DNA from: Scenedesmus sp. ARA3
Lineage: Eukaryota > Chlorophyta > Chlorophyceae > Sphaeropleales > Scenedesmaceae
DNA: 64,000 bases
Assembly: GCA_004335835.1 (NCBI GenBank)
Contig: RWJK01001821.1
Location: forward strand, 1-64,000
Direction: 5' to 3'
The notes under the pieces were generated by a model. That model was given only the letters and a program-made list of their open reading frames with translations, was not told the origin of the DNA and did not search any database. The first letter of the stretch is position 1; every line of letters starts with the position of its first letter. Both the position numbers and the translations under genes were made by a program. Positions 12,403 to 24,103 of this stretch are shown in pieces.

Positions 12403-13659
12403 CAGCGCTGGCAAGACTGCACCTGCTAGGCCTGCAGGCCAGCTTGTCACGGGATTTCATCCTTATCGTGTCGTTGCCATGTCAGCCGAAGCAACAATGC
12501 CGGTGCCTCTGCGCCCCAGTGGAGCGCATGCAGGAGTGTGCGCTGCTGTGTTGTGCTTGCACGCGTTGGTGACAGATGTGTGATCAAGCAGCTCAGCTAC
12601 ACGGCTGGTCTGTGTGCAGCAGTGGTCTGTCTGCCAAGGGTCCCCTGGTCTGACACCCGCAGCAGTGACCTGCGAGTCAGGCTCATGGGGCCAAGGTTAC
12701 TAACGTTTGATGTAATGGTTTGATTTTATGGTGTCATGAGAATGGTAAGATCATGTTAATATTGTAATATCATCATGATGATGATGTAATATCATCATGA
12801 TGATGACGATGAGGCTTGAGGCCAGCCAGGTATAGCACAAGCAATGGTACCCCATTACAACGGCAAACTCTTCACAGCTTTCTAAAAGTGATGCAGCTGC
12901 TTACAACAAGGCAACACAGCTCAGTGTAAAAAAATTAGTTCAGCACACACCCAATGATGCCCAACGGCATGCTGCTGCAGCTGCTGCAGACAAGCAAGCT
13001 CCAAGGCTGCAGAGGATCCACAGCAGTGAGCATCCCGCCCTACCCAATACAAACAGACTCCACTGCAGGGCGGAAAGTGGCTGTAATGATGTTGTGAACA
13101 GCCCCTAGCAGCGCTGCTGATGATTTTCACCCTGCTGCCATGTAGTTCGGTGGAGGCCTGCATCACAAACACACAATGCAGCCGGTGCCAGGCAAAAGAA
13201 TTGGGCAATGCAGTGGCACTGATTGTCTAAGATTGCTGTCAGCACATCGGCAAGCACCCCGGCAGCTTCACGTTGCAATAGATCAGCCTGCCATTGAGGC
13301 ACAGAGGGCATGCAGCCGTGCTGCCAGACCAGCAGATCACCAACAAGCAATACAGCTGGCGAACACCTCTGGCAAGATAGCCCGCAGATGACGCACATGC
13401 ATCACAGCACAGAGCTCTTCACATGCGTGCCTGCATCCAAGCATTGTTGGCATGCTAAACCTATGAATGACTTGCTCACCTCACTCTGCTGCCCACACAA
13501 CAGGGGAGACAACCACCCTCGGTAAGCTGAGCTGCTGTCCACTGCTGCTGCCAAGGCCTTCTGCAGTCGCTGTAGCAGTGCTTTGCCAGATCTCCGCAGG
13601 CAACTTGCGCAGCTGGCTTGCCGCAGCTTCGTCAGCACACAGAGCAGCTGCTCTGCAGC
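12403..13659. other. Convergent intergenic region, UBXN7 and TXNDC9-like 3' flanks
   Basis: No coding exon that I can support. TGTAA at 12711 probably ends UBXN7. The reverse complement (TTACA) near 12856 could serve the minus-strand gene. A 22-base palindromic tandem repeat lies at 12763-12806. Confidence 0.5.
12763..12806. repeat. Tandem 22-base repeat with internal palindrome
   Basis: TGTAATATCATCATGATGAT plus GA occurs twice head to tail with no mismatch (12763-12784 and 12785-12806). Each unit contains the palindrome ATCATCATGATGAT and begins with TGTAA. Confidence 0.9.
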
Positions 13660-15887
13660 TCATTCATCGTCAGCGTCGCTGCTGCCTTGCTGCTGCGTGC
13701 TGTACAGTGCGCGCACGTGCGTGTGCGCATATGTGCGGCCACACACCTCACACGGTGCGTCGCGGCCGTCAGCCTGCAATGGTAAACATCACAACAGCAG
13801 AGTGGTATGTAGATGTTGCTTCAGAGCCAAACCATCCCCAGCATATGGGCAGCGCACTGAACCCTGCCAACCCACTGCTGTAAGGTGATTACCAAGTCAA
13901 TGCTGACGGGCACACCACCAGCAGGCACATCTCATGTGTAACAGCACTTCAGGAGCAACACACTCGACAGTCTGTGGCACCTATACAAGCCACTCGCGGA
14001 TGCACTGCTGTCAACTATCAAGCTGTTGCCTAACCAACCTCCGGGCAGCGCAAGCAGGCCGCATAGCCAGCACCACAGCGCAACCAGCGCTGTTTGCGCT
14101 AGCGCAGCGCTCACCTGTGTGTCCTCTTCATCGCTGCTGCCGTTTTCATCGTCGCTAGCTGCTGCGGCACTGCTTGCGCCTGGCCGAGCAGGCCGCTGCT
14201 GCGCGTCACCGGTAGACAGCACCTTGAAGCGCCGCAAGTATGCCATCACCTGCAGGGCAACAGCCAAGCACGCAGCATCAGATTCGTGGATTGACAGATG
14301 GTTCACCTGTTATGCGCCAGGTAACCACTTGCATGTCCGTTGCTTGCTGCAGACAACAAGCTCAAGCTGTGCCGCAGCATGTCACGGGCCTAGGCAGCAG
14401 GGGACGGCACACGCAACAGCCCAGCACCTGATTACTACTACGTAACTCAACGGAACCAAGCCACCGCACCTCCTCCTCCCAAATATCGTGTGCCCCAAAC
14501 TGGCTGATGTGGGCCTTGCCCAGCACCAGCCCCTGCAGCGCCACCAGCAGCGCAGGCACGCCCTGCGGCAGCTGCAGCCGCGCCACCAAGGCGCTGCCCC
14601 GCTGCACCACAACGCGCGCAAAGTAGGTGCCCCTGCGGAGGCATGCATGAGGCGCAGGGCGAGGATGAGTGCGTTGCGTCGAGACGTATTGCAGGGTTGT
14701 GAGGTCCACGCATGTGGGGTGCTGTATGTGCAGCTGTGTGGGAGTGGGTGGTGGGGTACGATGCACACGTTTGATGAGTGTCTGCCACATACTTGGCATC
14801 TGTGTCTGCAGCACAGGCAAGCACCAGTCACACCTCAAAAGCCTGGGCATCTGGGCGCACAACACCCTATCTCACTACACACACAGTTTGCTGCTGGGGG
14901 TTCCTTCCCTCCCTTTTGCCTCAACCTGAAAGTTGTACGCCAGCACAGACCTGCATGCACGCACATCTACCAACCACATCATCTCCCACCTGTACTGTGC
15001 TGCCGCTGCAGCCAGGCACTCATCCAGTGTGTTGCACGGCTCAAAACCCTGCACAGCTAGGTGCACAACCAACACGCCCCTCCCCGGCGGCTCTCGCAGC
15101 AGCGGCAGCAGCTGGCCCTCCTGCACATCATTCAAACTTCCAAAGCCGCTGCGCTGCGCCTGCTGCTGCGCAGCGCCCTGCGCTCGCAGCTGCGCCAGCC
15201 GCTGCTGCCGCAACGCAGCAAGCTCTGCATCACCTTCGCCTTCAGCCTCTAGATCCGAATCAAGCTCGTCATTTTCGTTTTTGAATGCAGGTGCAGCTGC
15301 CCGCTGCTGCTGGAGTGTTTCCTGCAAGCTGGCTGCTGCGAGTGCTGCAGGATCTCTGCAGACTGCTTCTGCGGCAAGCCGCTGCCGGGCATCTATGCGG
15401 TCTTCACGCTGCAGGCTCTGCCGTATGCGCTCCTTTGCCATCTGTGATTGTATGTCCCTGCGGCAGCACTGGTCTAGCGTGGGATCCAATGCCATGTCTT
15501 CCAGCTGCAGCAGCGGTGGCAGGCAGCAGCAGGGTGTGTGTATCATGGGTGCAGGTTCAGGCAGTATGCAGGAGCTCAGATGCTGAAGCAGGCAAGAATA
15601 GACACCATGGCGCTGGTGATGCCAAAATGCAGCAGCAGTTGCTGATGTACGTGGGGCAAAAGAAGCAGGGTATATTGGCGATCAGTCTGCACAGCTTACG
15701 GCTGCCTAGTCACATCTAAAAGCACAATATACAAGAGCAGAGAAGCCGGAGATAGTGCACCAGGTGCAGCACGAGATGTACACAGTGCAGTGTACTGTGA
15801 CCTTGCTCAACACACCTCATCGATGAGCTGCTGTGTCTGCTGCACCGTGCTGTAATGGGCTGCTTGCAGTGCTGAATCACGATCCAT
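13660..15887 (-). CDS. Phosducin/TXNDC9-like thioredoxin-fold protein
   Basis: Phosducin-like and TXNDC9-like proteins assist the CCT chaperonin in folding actin, tubulin and G-protein beta subunits; that role here is inferred from family only. Exons in transcription order: 15887-15816, 15504-14990, 14632-14470, 14249-14115, 13773-13660; the frame is kept throughout and the product is 332 aa. The N-terminal half is a charged helix (MDRDSALQAAHYSTVQQTQQ, then AKERIRQSLQREDRIDARQR). It leads to GFGSLNDVQEGQLLPLL and a thioredoxin-like core (VLVVHLAVQGFEPCNTLDE, GTYFARVVVQR, VPALLVALQGLVLGKAHISQ). The active-site position has a lone Cys (FEPCNTLDE), so it is probably not a redox enzyme. The last exon adds CEVCGRTYAHTHVRALY and an acidic end. 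CxxC followed by spaced His residues could bind zinc, which I do not recall for TXNDC9. It could be a distinct relative rather than the orthologue. Confidence 0.65.
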
Positions 15888-16920
15888 GTTACTGCTTCAG
15901 ATTGTTTGCAGACCAGAATGAACGGGCAGCCTGTTGATGAGCTGGGGCAAACACAGGCAAAGCAGCAGTCAGTACGATCGTCCGCACAGCTGCAGAAGAT
16001 GTGCACATCTTACAGTTGAGGTAACATTTACCCGGACGAATGAGAATGAGGACGGAGACTGCGGCCTTTCGACCAGCGTTATTTTTCGTGTTACACCGGC
16101 TCTTCCGACTCGAATTGCTCTAAAGTCAATGAAGCTGTGACGCCACGCAAGATCTCATTGCAATGTGAGGCTCGGTCTTCCTTTATAGCTGAACTTTGAG
16201 CGCGTGAGGCGCAGGCGTTGGAGAGCGTCGTGGAGCAGTAACAGTCTCTGAATACCTCGAACCAGGCCATCTCTGCTGCCACGTAAACTATTCAGCAATA
16301 TGCTTCAGCAAATGTGCAAATTATGACGTCCAGTGCTGCCTCTTCGCCAGGGTCAATGGCTTCTGGTGTTTTGGGTGGTGGGTTTTGACTTTGCCAGAGT
16401 TTGCAGGCAGGTGTTTCCCCATAGCACGTCACGAAAATACTTTCCAATGTAATTAAAGGTAATGAAGTGCCTCGTAGGGGCTGGGAGGGGTGTGTGGGTG
16501 GCCGGATGGCTTCATACCAGGCAACAACTGTGACACTCAGCACTTGCACCCATGCGTGCATGCGAAGTGGCGCGTGCCTCGCACACAAGCAAGGGAACGA
16601 TCGTCCGGGATACGGAGTTGAGACTCCCCAATTTAGGACTAAACATCTTATATTGAGCATGCACATGTTGCTGAAGTGCTTGCGACAGATGGTCCGTGGT
16701 TCGCAACATAACTTGCTGGGTTCTGCTAGTAAGAACTTGACGCCAATAGCACATTGTTGCTGTTCAGCTTACTGTGTGCTGCCTTTTCACTACTGCTGCT
16801 GTCTGCTGTCTGGACCGGCCACAAACAAGCTCAGCCACCAGTAGCACACCGAGGCCCACCACTTGCCGGATTGTCTGTCGACAGTTCGTGCTCATTTAAC
16901 ACATCAAAATCAATAGCAAG
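15888..16920. promoter_or_regulatory. Shared upstream region of TXNDC9-like gene and plastid uS17 gene
   Basis: This is 1033 bases between two divergent start codons. I see no exon and no clear TATA box near either start. The composition is less repetitive than the rest of the window. Confidence 0.4.
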
Positions 16921-17518
16921 ATGAACGCCACAATGCTGCGGGGTTCAGCCTTCGCCTCCAGCAGTCGTGTTGCTGCAGTGCGCCCAGCCATCAGCAGCCG
17001 TGCATCCACAGTCGTGGTGCGCGCAGTGCAGGACCTGCAGGGCAAGGTGCGCCGCGCGGGGCTCAGCAGTGCCGCTACTGCTGCAGCTGTGGCAGCAGCA
17101 GTCATTTCCGGCACTGGTGGTGATGTGGGCCTGGCATTCGATGTTCGAGCACACATTGAGCTTAGGACTGTTCATAAACCTGCATGCACTTCATTGCAAC
17201 ACATATGTGCATGCAAACTGCACAGGGCAGTCCCGAGGCATGCAAGCCTGACATGCAGCACATGTGCACCATGCTGCTGTTTCCTTTCACCCCCAGGTTG
17301 TCAGCAAGGGCATGCAGCAGTCAGTGGTTGTGGCAGTGGAGCGCCTGTCAGCACACGACAAGTACTTCAAGCGTGTGCGCATCACAAAGCGCTACATCGC
17401 ACACGATGATGGCAGCCTGGGCGTGGGTGTGGGTGATTATGTGCGCCTTGAGGGCTGCAGGCCGCTCAGCAAAAATAAGCGCTTCAAGCTGGCAGAGGTG
17501 GTGCGCAGGGCCGACTAA
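16921..17518 (+). CDS. rps17: Plastid 30S ribosomal protein uS17
   Basis: This nuclear gene encodes the chloroplast form of small-subunit protein uS17, which binds 16S rRNA. Two exons, 16921-17046 and 17297-17518, give 115 aa. Residues 1 to about 35 (MNATMLRGSAFASSSRVAAV, then Ala/Ser/Arg-rich) form a typical chloroplast transit peptide. The mature protein starts near VQDLQGK and reads into VVSKGMQQSVVVAVERLSAH and KRYIAHDD, ending in DYVRLEGCRPLSKNKRFKL, all diagnostic of uS17. Phase is 0 at the single intron. The gene is head-to-head with the TXNDC9-like gene. The absence of any archaeal/eukaryotic extension favours the organellar form, and the transit peptide suggests plastid rather than mitochondrion. 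Confidence 0.9.
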
Positions 17519-19905
17519 GCCCTGTTCTACATAATTGGATAGGTTGGATGACGAGCTAAGGTGGGTGATGGCCAGCAATTGAAGAAGTGGATTGGGTTGC
17601 AGGGGAAGTGCTTGTGTGGCTTGAAACGTCAGAGCAGCAGCAGCCAGCGATGCAGTCGGGCAATTGTGTGTTGCAGCAGCAGGGCAAAGCATGTATTGCA
17701 GGCGTGCAGCTGAATGTCGACAGTGAAGATGTAGGGGGTCATTGCAGTGGTGTGGCAGGTGCCATTATAGCATCTGGGCGGCTGCGCAGCCCACACCAGC
17801 GCAGCAGTGGCACCGGTGCAATCCCAATCCTCGTGTGCATGCATGGCATGAAGTGTGTAGGTACACTGCTGCTTGTAGTCAGGCGTACAGGAGTTTGCAG
17901 TGGGTGAGCGCTGTATGTGAACGCCGCTGTGCAAGAAGGCAGCACAGCCACTGAACCTGACCGCATGTATTTCTGCTGTCTGCTGCTGCAGGTCACTGCC
18001 GCCTTATCGTGGCTTTCAGCATGTGCACATGGCTGCTGTAGTCGGACCACGCAACAGCAGCAGGCTTTTGAAGCCTTTGCTGCTTGGCGGTGTGTTGCAA
18101 CGAAGCATGCCAGTTACGTGCAGCTGCAGCACCAGACTGGCAGCAGCCCTGTGCTGGAGGCTTGCATGTCAGCCAGCAAGGTGGCGCAGGCAGTGTGCTT
18201 TGGCTCTTAGACTTAGGTTTTGTGGCCTGATTATGCAAGTATGCAGAGATGAAGGGGGAGGGGAGTAGACCTGGCATGCAGCTGCAGCCGGATTGGCTGG
18301 GGTTCTGGGAGTGTAACACGTGAACAAAAGTTGTCTGCGCTTCATGGCTCCTTTGGCTTGCTGGGCCGTCGTGCTGCAACATGTGCAATAATGACCAACA
18401 GAATGTTACAATGCAGAGTCCAGTGTCACCCTTGAAACCTACTAGCTAGCCCAAGTACGTGCTTCAAGCACGTCAAGACAGGGTTTGAGCATCGATCACA
18501 AGCAGCACAGCAGCTGTCAACACTGCTGTTGACACCAAACCCCCCTTTAAATTAGAAGGCAAGCAACAGGGATTGGCTTTACAAAAGGGGCTGCATACCA
18601 GAGGGGCAAAGCCAGCAGGGGACGTCCCTGCTACAAACAGAAACACCAAGCAACAACAGTGTCGCAAGCTAAGCGGCATGCAGTACACACGTGCACAGCA
18701 ACAGTGCATGGGTTTAAAAGAAGATCACTGGGTGAAGTTGCTGAGGCCTCAGCCCTAGGGTTAGGCTCAACCTGCATCAGTCAAGGCGGCAGTGGCTGCC
18801 TGTGGCAGCCTGTACAGCATGCTGTATCACCACCACCACCATGCGACTGCTAGTAGTATCATCCTAGTGGGATGATCACAGTAACATTCCCTGCTGTACC
18901 CACCGTGGTGTGATCACATGTCATGACATCACAGCAGCCAGTTGTGACAGAAGCTGCTCCAAGCGAGTTTGGCTGCAGCTCCACAGCCAGCTGCAGCAGC
19001 ACCATGCATCAACATCATCCAACCAGAAGCACCAGCCATGCCGCTGCACTCGTACAGGCAGGGGGCAGTCATGGATGAAAATCTACTGCCACTCGCATGC
19101 AGTTTCAAAGTATACCAGCTGCTAGGAATGCACAGCAGCACACCTACTCCTACAATGATAGCGGACAGGCGGCACCAGCCACTGCTCAGCAACAGCTGCT
19201 GCCGATGCTGCAGCCTGCGTGATGAACGTCATCCAGCAAAGCACACATAACCAAACAGACCACCCCCATGCACGGGAACTATGCGATCGTGGCGCGTGTA
19301 CATTAATCACAATGCTGTCCTGCCTCTGTTTAGGCACCAGGCGCCAGCACAATCCGACAGCACCCCCCCTCACCCGCCAGTTCCAACTTACAGATGTGTG
19401 TGCACACGGGATCACGCACCAGCAGCCACCACGCCAACCAGAAACACGCAAGCCTAGTACAAGCCACAAGAAAGCCGCAAGGGTACACACGCAGACAGGC
19501 TGCAGGTGTGTGCTGCTAGATGCATGCATGGACACGGCAGCTGCTGTGCAGTCCAGTTGGCATGCGCACCCCAGCCTGGGAGCTGTACAAAAACGCACAC
19601 ACAGCCCACAAGCCCTTGTCATGCACAAGCCAGCAACAGCACCAGCACCGCGCCACACACACACCATCATGCGTGGACGACGCACTGGTAACACATTGTT
19701 GGTTTGCTGCCCGAGCTGCTGTATTGCGCGGATTGCTGACCACATGCTGTGCACTGCAGCAGCTGTCACGGACACCACCTCCGCAGCATGCATGGCAGCA
19801 GCACCTCCCAAGCTAAAGCAGCAGCAGCTGCATGCACAAACACAACAACACCAGCGCTACACACTCTCAACACAAGAGCCACGCACAGACAAACACAAGC
19901 ACGCA
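17519..19905. other. Convergent gene-poor region
   Basis: This is 2.4 kb between the stop codons of the plastid uS17 gene and the translocator gene. Several reading frames cross it on both strands but none shows a family signature, consistent codon use or in-phase splicing. A TGTAA at 18314 (+) and a TTACA at 19388 (signal for the minus strand) are candidate 3' ends. Confidence 0.4.
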
Positions 19906-22900
19906 CTACGATGTGTGCTCGCCGGCAGTCGCCTTGAGCACGATCGTCTTGTACGAGTTGAAGTCCTGCTTGCCCTCGCCGTTGCTGCTGCCCTTGCGGT
20001 GCTGCTGGCCCCACTCATGGCTCAGCGGCAGCAGGTGGTCCTTGCCGCCGCCAGCATCACTGCTTTTGGCCAGCAGCGGCATGCCGGCCATGTCCTCCAT
20101 TGAGGCAGTCTTTCCGGTCTCGTGGATTTGCCGCAGCTTGCTGCGCCGCTTGGTCTGCAAGTAGAGTTGCATTCGCACGGCAGCGGCAGCACACCACATG
20201 TCAAGCAATGCATGACGCGTAAGCAGCAGCAGCAGTCGCACACGTATGCGCTGACGTTGCCTCACAACGCTGCAGCTTTGCAGGAAGGAGCTCTGGCACT
20301 ACACGGCATGCCTCGGAACGCTCGCATACGCAGTATAGTATGCTTGCCATGTTGCTGCTACTGCTGCTGCCATGTTTGTACCAGGCGCACCTCTGAGTAT
20401 GCCACCACGCCGATGACGGTGATGAGGTAGCCCAGCATGCCTTTGGCCGTCACCGGGTTCTTGAACAGCGCTATGCTGATGGCTGCAGCAATCACGCCCT
20501 TCATGTTGCCCAGCACCTGCAGCAGCAAGCGGCAGCAGCAGCAGTAATAGCAGCAGCACATGAGTCATATCAAGCAGCTGTAGCATGTGTGGCGCAACGC
20601 TGCTCACAGAGATATCAACAGCAGCCAGCATGTCACAACTACCGCACTGCCGACGCACTCGGGCAACGATGACACTTGCTCTACTGGGTGTACTGTGCGT
20701 GGTCCTGAACCACGTTGAAGTCCACCAAACCTTGCAACAGGACAGCAAGCTGCTGAGCAGCAGCTCCCAGCAGCTTGCAGATGTTGACGGTCATACAGCA
20801 AGCACGTTTGCATTGCTGCCGTGCCGTACCTGCAGCGTGAGCGCGCTGGTGTACTTGGTCACCAGGAAGTTGGTGAGGTTGACTGCGTACGCGATGCAGC
20901 TGTTCACCAGCAGCGACCACCCAAAGCCCGGATGGCTGTGGAGCAGCCCGTGCACCTGCGCAGCACGCACAGCACAAACAAGAGCTGTGTGAGAAGCTGA
21001 GGCAGAGCACAGCACTGCAACATACTACGCTGTTAAGTCAGTGCACTCGGCGCGCATCATGCTATGGCAGACATGCTTCAACCGACTGCTACCGCCCAAA
21101 GTGTCACTAGTCGACTGCACAGAGCGAGTGACATGCACAGCATCCTGTGCAGCTGTAGTATTCATCTGGACACTGCTGCCTCCTACGCCCTCCCTGGCGT
21201 GGCACAGCACGCAGCCCACACCTGTGCGAATGAGCCCGGCTCTAGCAGCACCGTCATGGGCACCAGCAGCAGCACGCTGAAGCTGCTCATGTAGAACAGC
21301 AGGCTCATGGGGTCCAGCTTCTCGCTGGCATCCGTCATCAGCATCGCCTGCGTGGCAGACATGCACACAGCGCAGCAGCAGCACAAGCGCAGGTGAATGG
21401 GATGGTACTAGACCGGCATGCAGGACCGGCATCAGCTGCTGGCGGGCTTGGAGCGGGCGGGAGAAGCCGACACAGCTGGCGGGCTTGCAGCGAAAGCTCG
21501 CTCAAATGATGCTTGCTGGTCAAACATGCCGCCTGCTGCGCGGTGCAAGCTGCTGTGCTGCCTTGCACCTCCAGCGCAGCTTACTCGGCCCCGCTGCTGC
21601 TGCTTTGCTGCGCTCACCTGCACCACTGACTTCAGCGCTCGGCCTGATGTGGCCAGCAGGCATGCCGCAAAGCCAAAAAGGTGAAACGATGGCTCGCCCC
21701 CAGTGGCGATGATCACTCCGCCAGCAATGGGTATGAGTGTGAGGTATGTGATGCCAGCCTCACGGTTACCTGCACACAAAGCGGCACCACAGCTGTTACT
21801 TGGGTGCTCTGGTGATGCTCCGCAGGCACGTGCGAAGTCATCAGCACTGCCCTGCCCTTGCTGCTGCAGAGCTCGTCTGCTGGCTGATGACTGCTGTGTC
21901 CTGCAAGCTGCCAGTCCTTTGTGACGCTCTGACAACGCAACAACCCAGTGCATAGCTCCACCTGGCAGCGGCTGCTGCATCGCCCGGAGCGGCTGCATTC
22001 TGACTTGCTGCTGCTGCACACTAGGATTCCACACCTTGCATCAGCGCAGCAAAGATGGCTGTGAAGAAGGGTGTGGTGGCCCCAATCGCCTGGTTGAAGC
22101 TGACAGGAATGTACTTCAGTGACAAGTTGCCCAGCACGATTGTGACGCAGAAGATGCTGGCCAGCAGGCAGATCTTCCACAGCTGCCGCTTGCTCTTCAG
22201 CGGCTTGATGGGTGTGAACTGGCTGAGTGATAGCAGGTAGCCTAATGTTGCACACGCCATCATGTGACATAACGTCAGGAACACAGGCGACCTGGCAGCA
22301 AGCACGGGCAGCAACGCGGGACGGGTGTCATGGCTGTGCTCGTCTTGCATCAGCACCTGTGTTAACCCCGTCTACCACCATGCACTAGTACATAATGATG
22401 CTGAAGGTGCAGCTGGAGTCAAGCGCCGCTGCGGCGGCTTGCAGGAGCGTGAAGCTTTTCTGGAGCTGCAGCGGATGTTGCGCAAGTTAATTGCTGAGCT
22501 GAGTTGGACCTGCTCAATGTTCACCATCGGCTGCAGCTGCTACATCTGCTGCAGTTGGATGTGCAAGCAAACTGCCGAGGTGCTGCTGCTGCATCACGTG
22601 CGTGCTGGCCAGGTGCTGCTGGTCTGCTGACAGCCGGTTGCTGCCCAGCACTCACTTGAATGGTGTGCTGCTGAGGAGGTACTTGTTTAGCAGCAGCACT
22701 CCAATGTTGCATGTGTACCTGTTGCAACCAGCAGGCAGAGGGGCGGCGATGTTTGCACACTTGCAGGATCCCTGCAGCCAGCCTGGTCGTCCTTACACTT
22801 GGCAACAGCAAGCAATCTACTGCTGTTCTCTTAGCAAAGAAACCACGCCAATTCTGCTTGAGGATGGTAGTTTTACCGCAAGCGAGTCAGCAGTCAGACA

Positions 22901-23187
22901 GTGCCATCTGTGAACAGCCTGAAATGCCGCACATGCTGCATGTGAAATGCATCACCATCAGGCAGGTGCTGGCGCTGCTGTTAAAAGTAGGTGTGCATGA
23001 CTCAAAAGGGAACGAGGCATCCTAAAAACAAAGTTGGGCTGTGTTTTGCTGCATGGCAGGCAGTGACTGCAAGCCAATTGTGAGAGCAATCAGCACTGCT
23101 GCAGCCTGGCGCCTAGACTGATGTTGCTTACCAGGCCACCACAACGAAAACGGTGGTCAAGTGTCTTGACTGCTCCATAGCTCCCAT
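19906..23187 (-). CDS. Sugar-phosphate/phosphate translocator-like transporter (TPT/NST family)
   Basis: This is a membrane carrier of the drug/metabolite superfamily, close to the plant 'probable sugar phosphate/phosphate translocator' group. The substrate cannot be read from sequence. Exons in transcription order: 23187-23132, 22718-22656, 22291-22035, 21769-21618, 21347-21222, 20955-20830, 20516-20391, 20154-19906; 384 aa, all phases fit. Hydrophobic segments are evenly spaced: [103 protein letters not shown], and [13 protein letters not shown] at the end. [24 protein letters not shown] and [10 protein letters not shown] are family signatures. A hydrophilic tail of about 80 aa, starting [12 protein letters not shown], is encoded by the last exon. 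No plastid transit peptide is visible, so an endomembrane site is more likely. Confidence 0.85.
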
Positions 23188-24103
23188 TTTCGCTGCTTAG
23201 TGGCTTCTTGCTCCAAGCCCAGCGCCTGTCGCGCTCTCAGAGCGTTGCTGTTTCGCTATGGCAACCACCACATGCAGCTTGAATGTTTTGATAGATACAA
23301 AAGGATAAAACCCTGTCACAGGAAAACGATGCAGACGATGAGCAGAAGGCAAGCTGCTCTTTGCCCGAGTTGCTCCTGTTGCTCGCAGGCAGAACTGTGC
23401 ACAGGTGACAGGTAGTATTGATGCTAGCAGAATCGATTTAGATTTAAGTCAGTTCACAAACTATGCAACAGACTCCTTGGCAACGATTCGTGCTTGCTGC
23501 CTCGTGCAGACTAACAGACTTGGAGCTGTGCCTAATGGGGTTGTGGGGTGGGGTTGTGTGTCTGCAAGGACAAAGAAGGGTACATCGGGACGCATGACTG
23601 TTGCATGACGTGCCTAGCTCCGTTGCAGACAGACGCACACAACTTGCTTGCCTCGTTCAACCACCACCAGTGTGCCGCAGCGACCAGTCCTAGGGAAGGT
23701 GCTCGTCAACGATGATGAATGCAGAAAGTTGAGCAACGGCACGTTTCGAAACATCTCAAATGCTGCGTATTGTCACAGATAGGGTCACTGCGTGGCGGGG
23801 GTCCGCACTACTGCTTGGAGGTGACATCACCCTGGTGACCAGCTGGTGACACCTGCCAACGACAACGGAAGAGTTAGGGACACGAATAATGCATATGGAA
23901 GAGTTCAAAAAGGTGCCAGCAGCAGCTTTGCCTCCTTGTGCAGAAGAGTGCAAGCAGGCTTCAGCCAACCAGCCACTGGCTGCATGGCATGCAGCGTGCG
24001 TCCAGCTGGCTAAATGCGCCTGCCAACAGTTATGGTACTGTACAGACGTAGTCATGCCAGTATTGGATAACGTACCCGGCCCAGCAACACTCGCATGGAG
24101 CGC
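23188..24103 (-). other. Intergenic, between two minus-strand genes
   Basis: This lies between the end of the coiled-coil gene and the start of the translocator gene. No gene seen. It should hold the 3' end of the first and the promoter of the second. Confidence 0.4.

Noticed and set aside
19122..19811. 229-codon minus-strand frame and a 294-codon plus-strand frame overlapping it
   Set aside because: Both are Cys/Trp/Thr-rich translations of low-complexity GC sequence in a convergent 3' region, without motifs.
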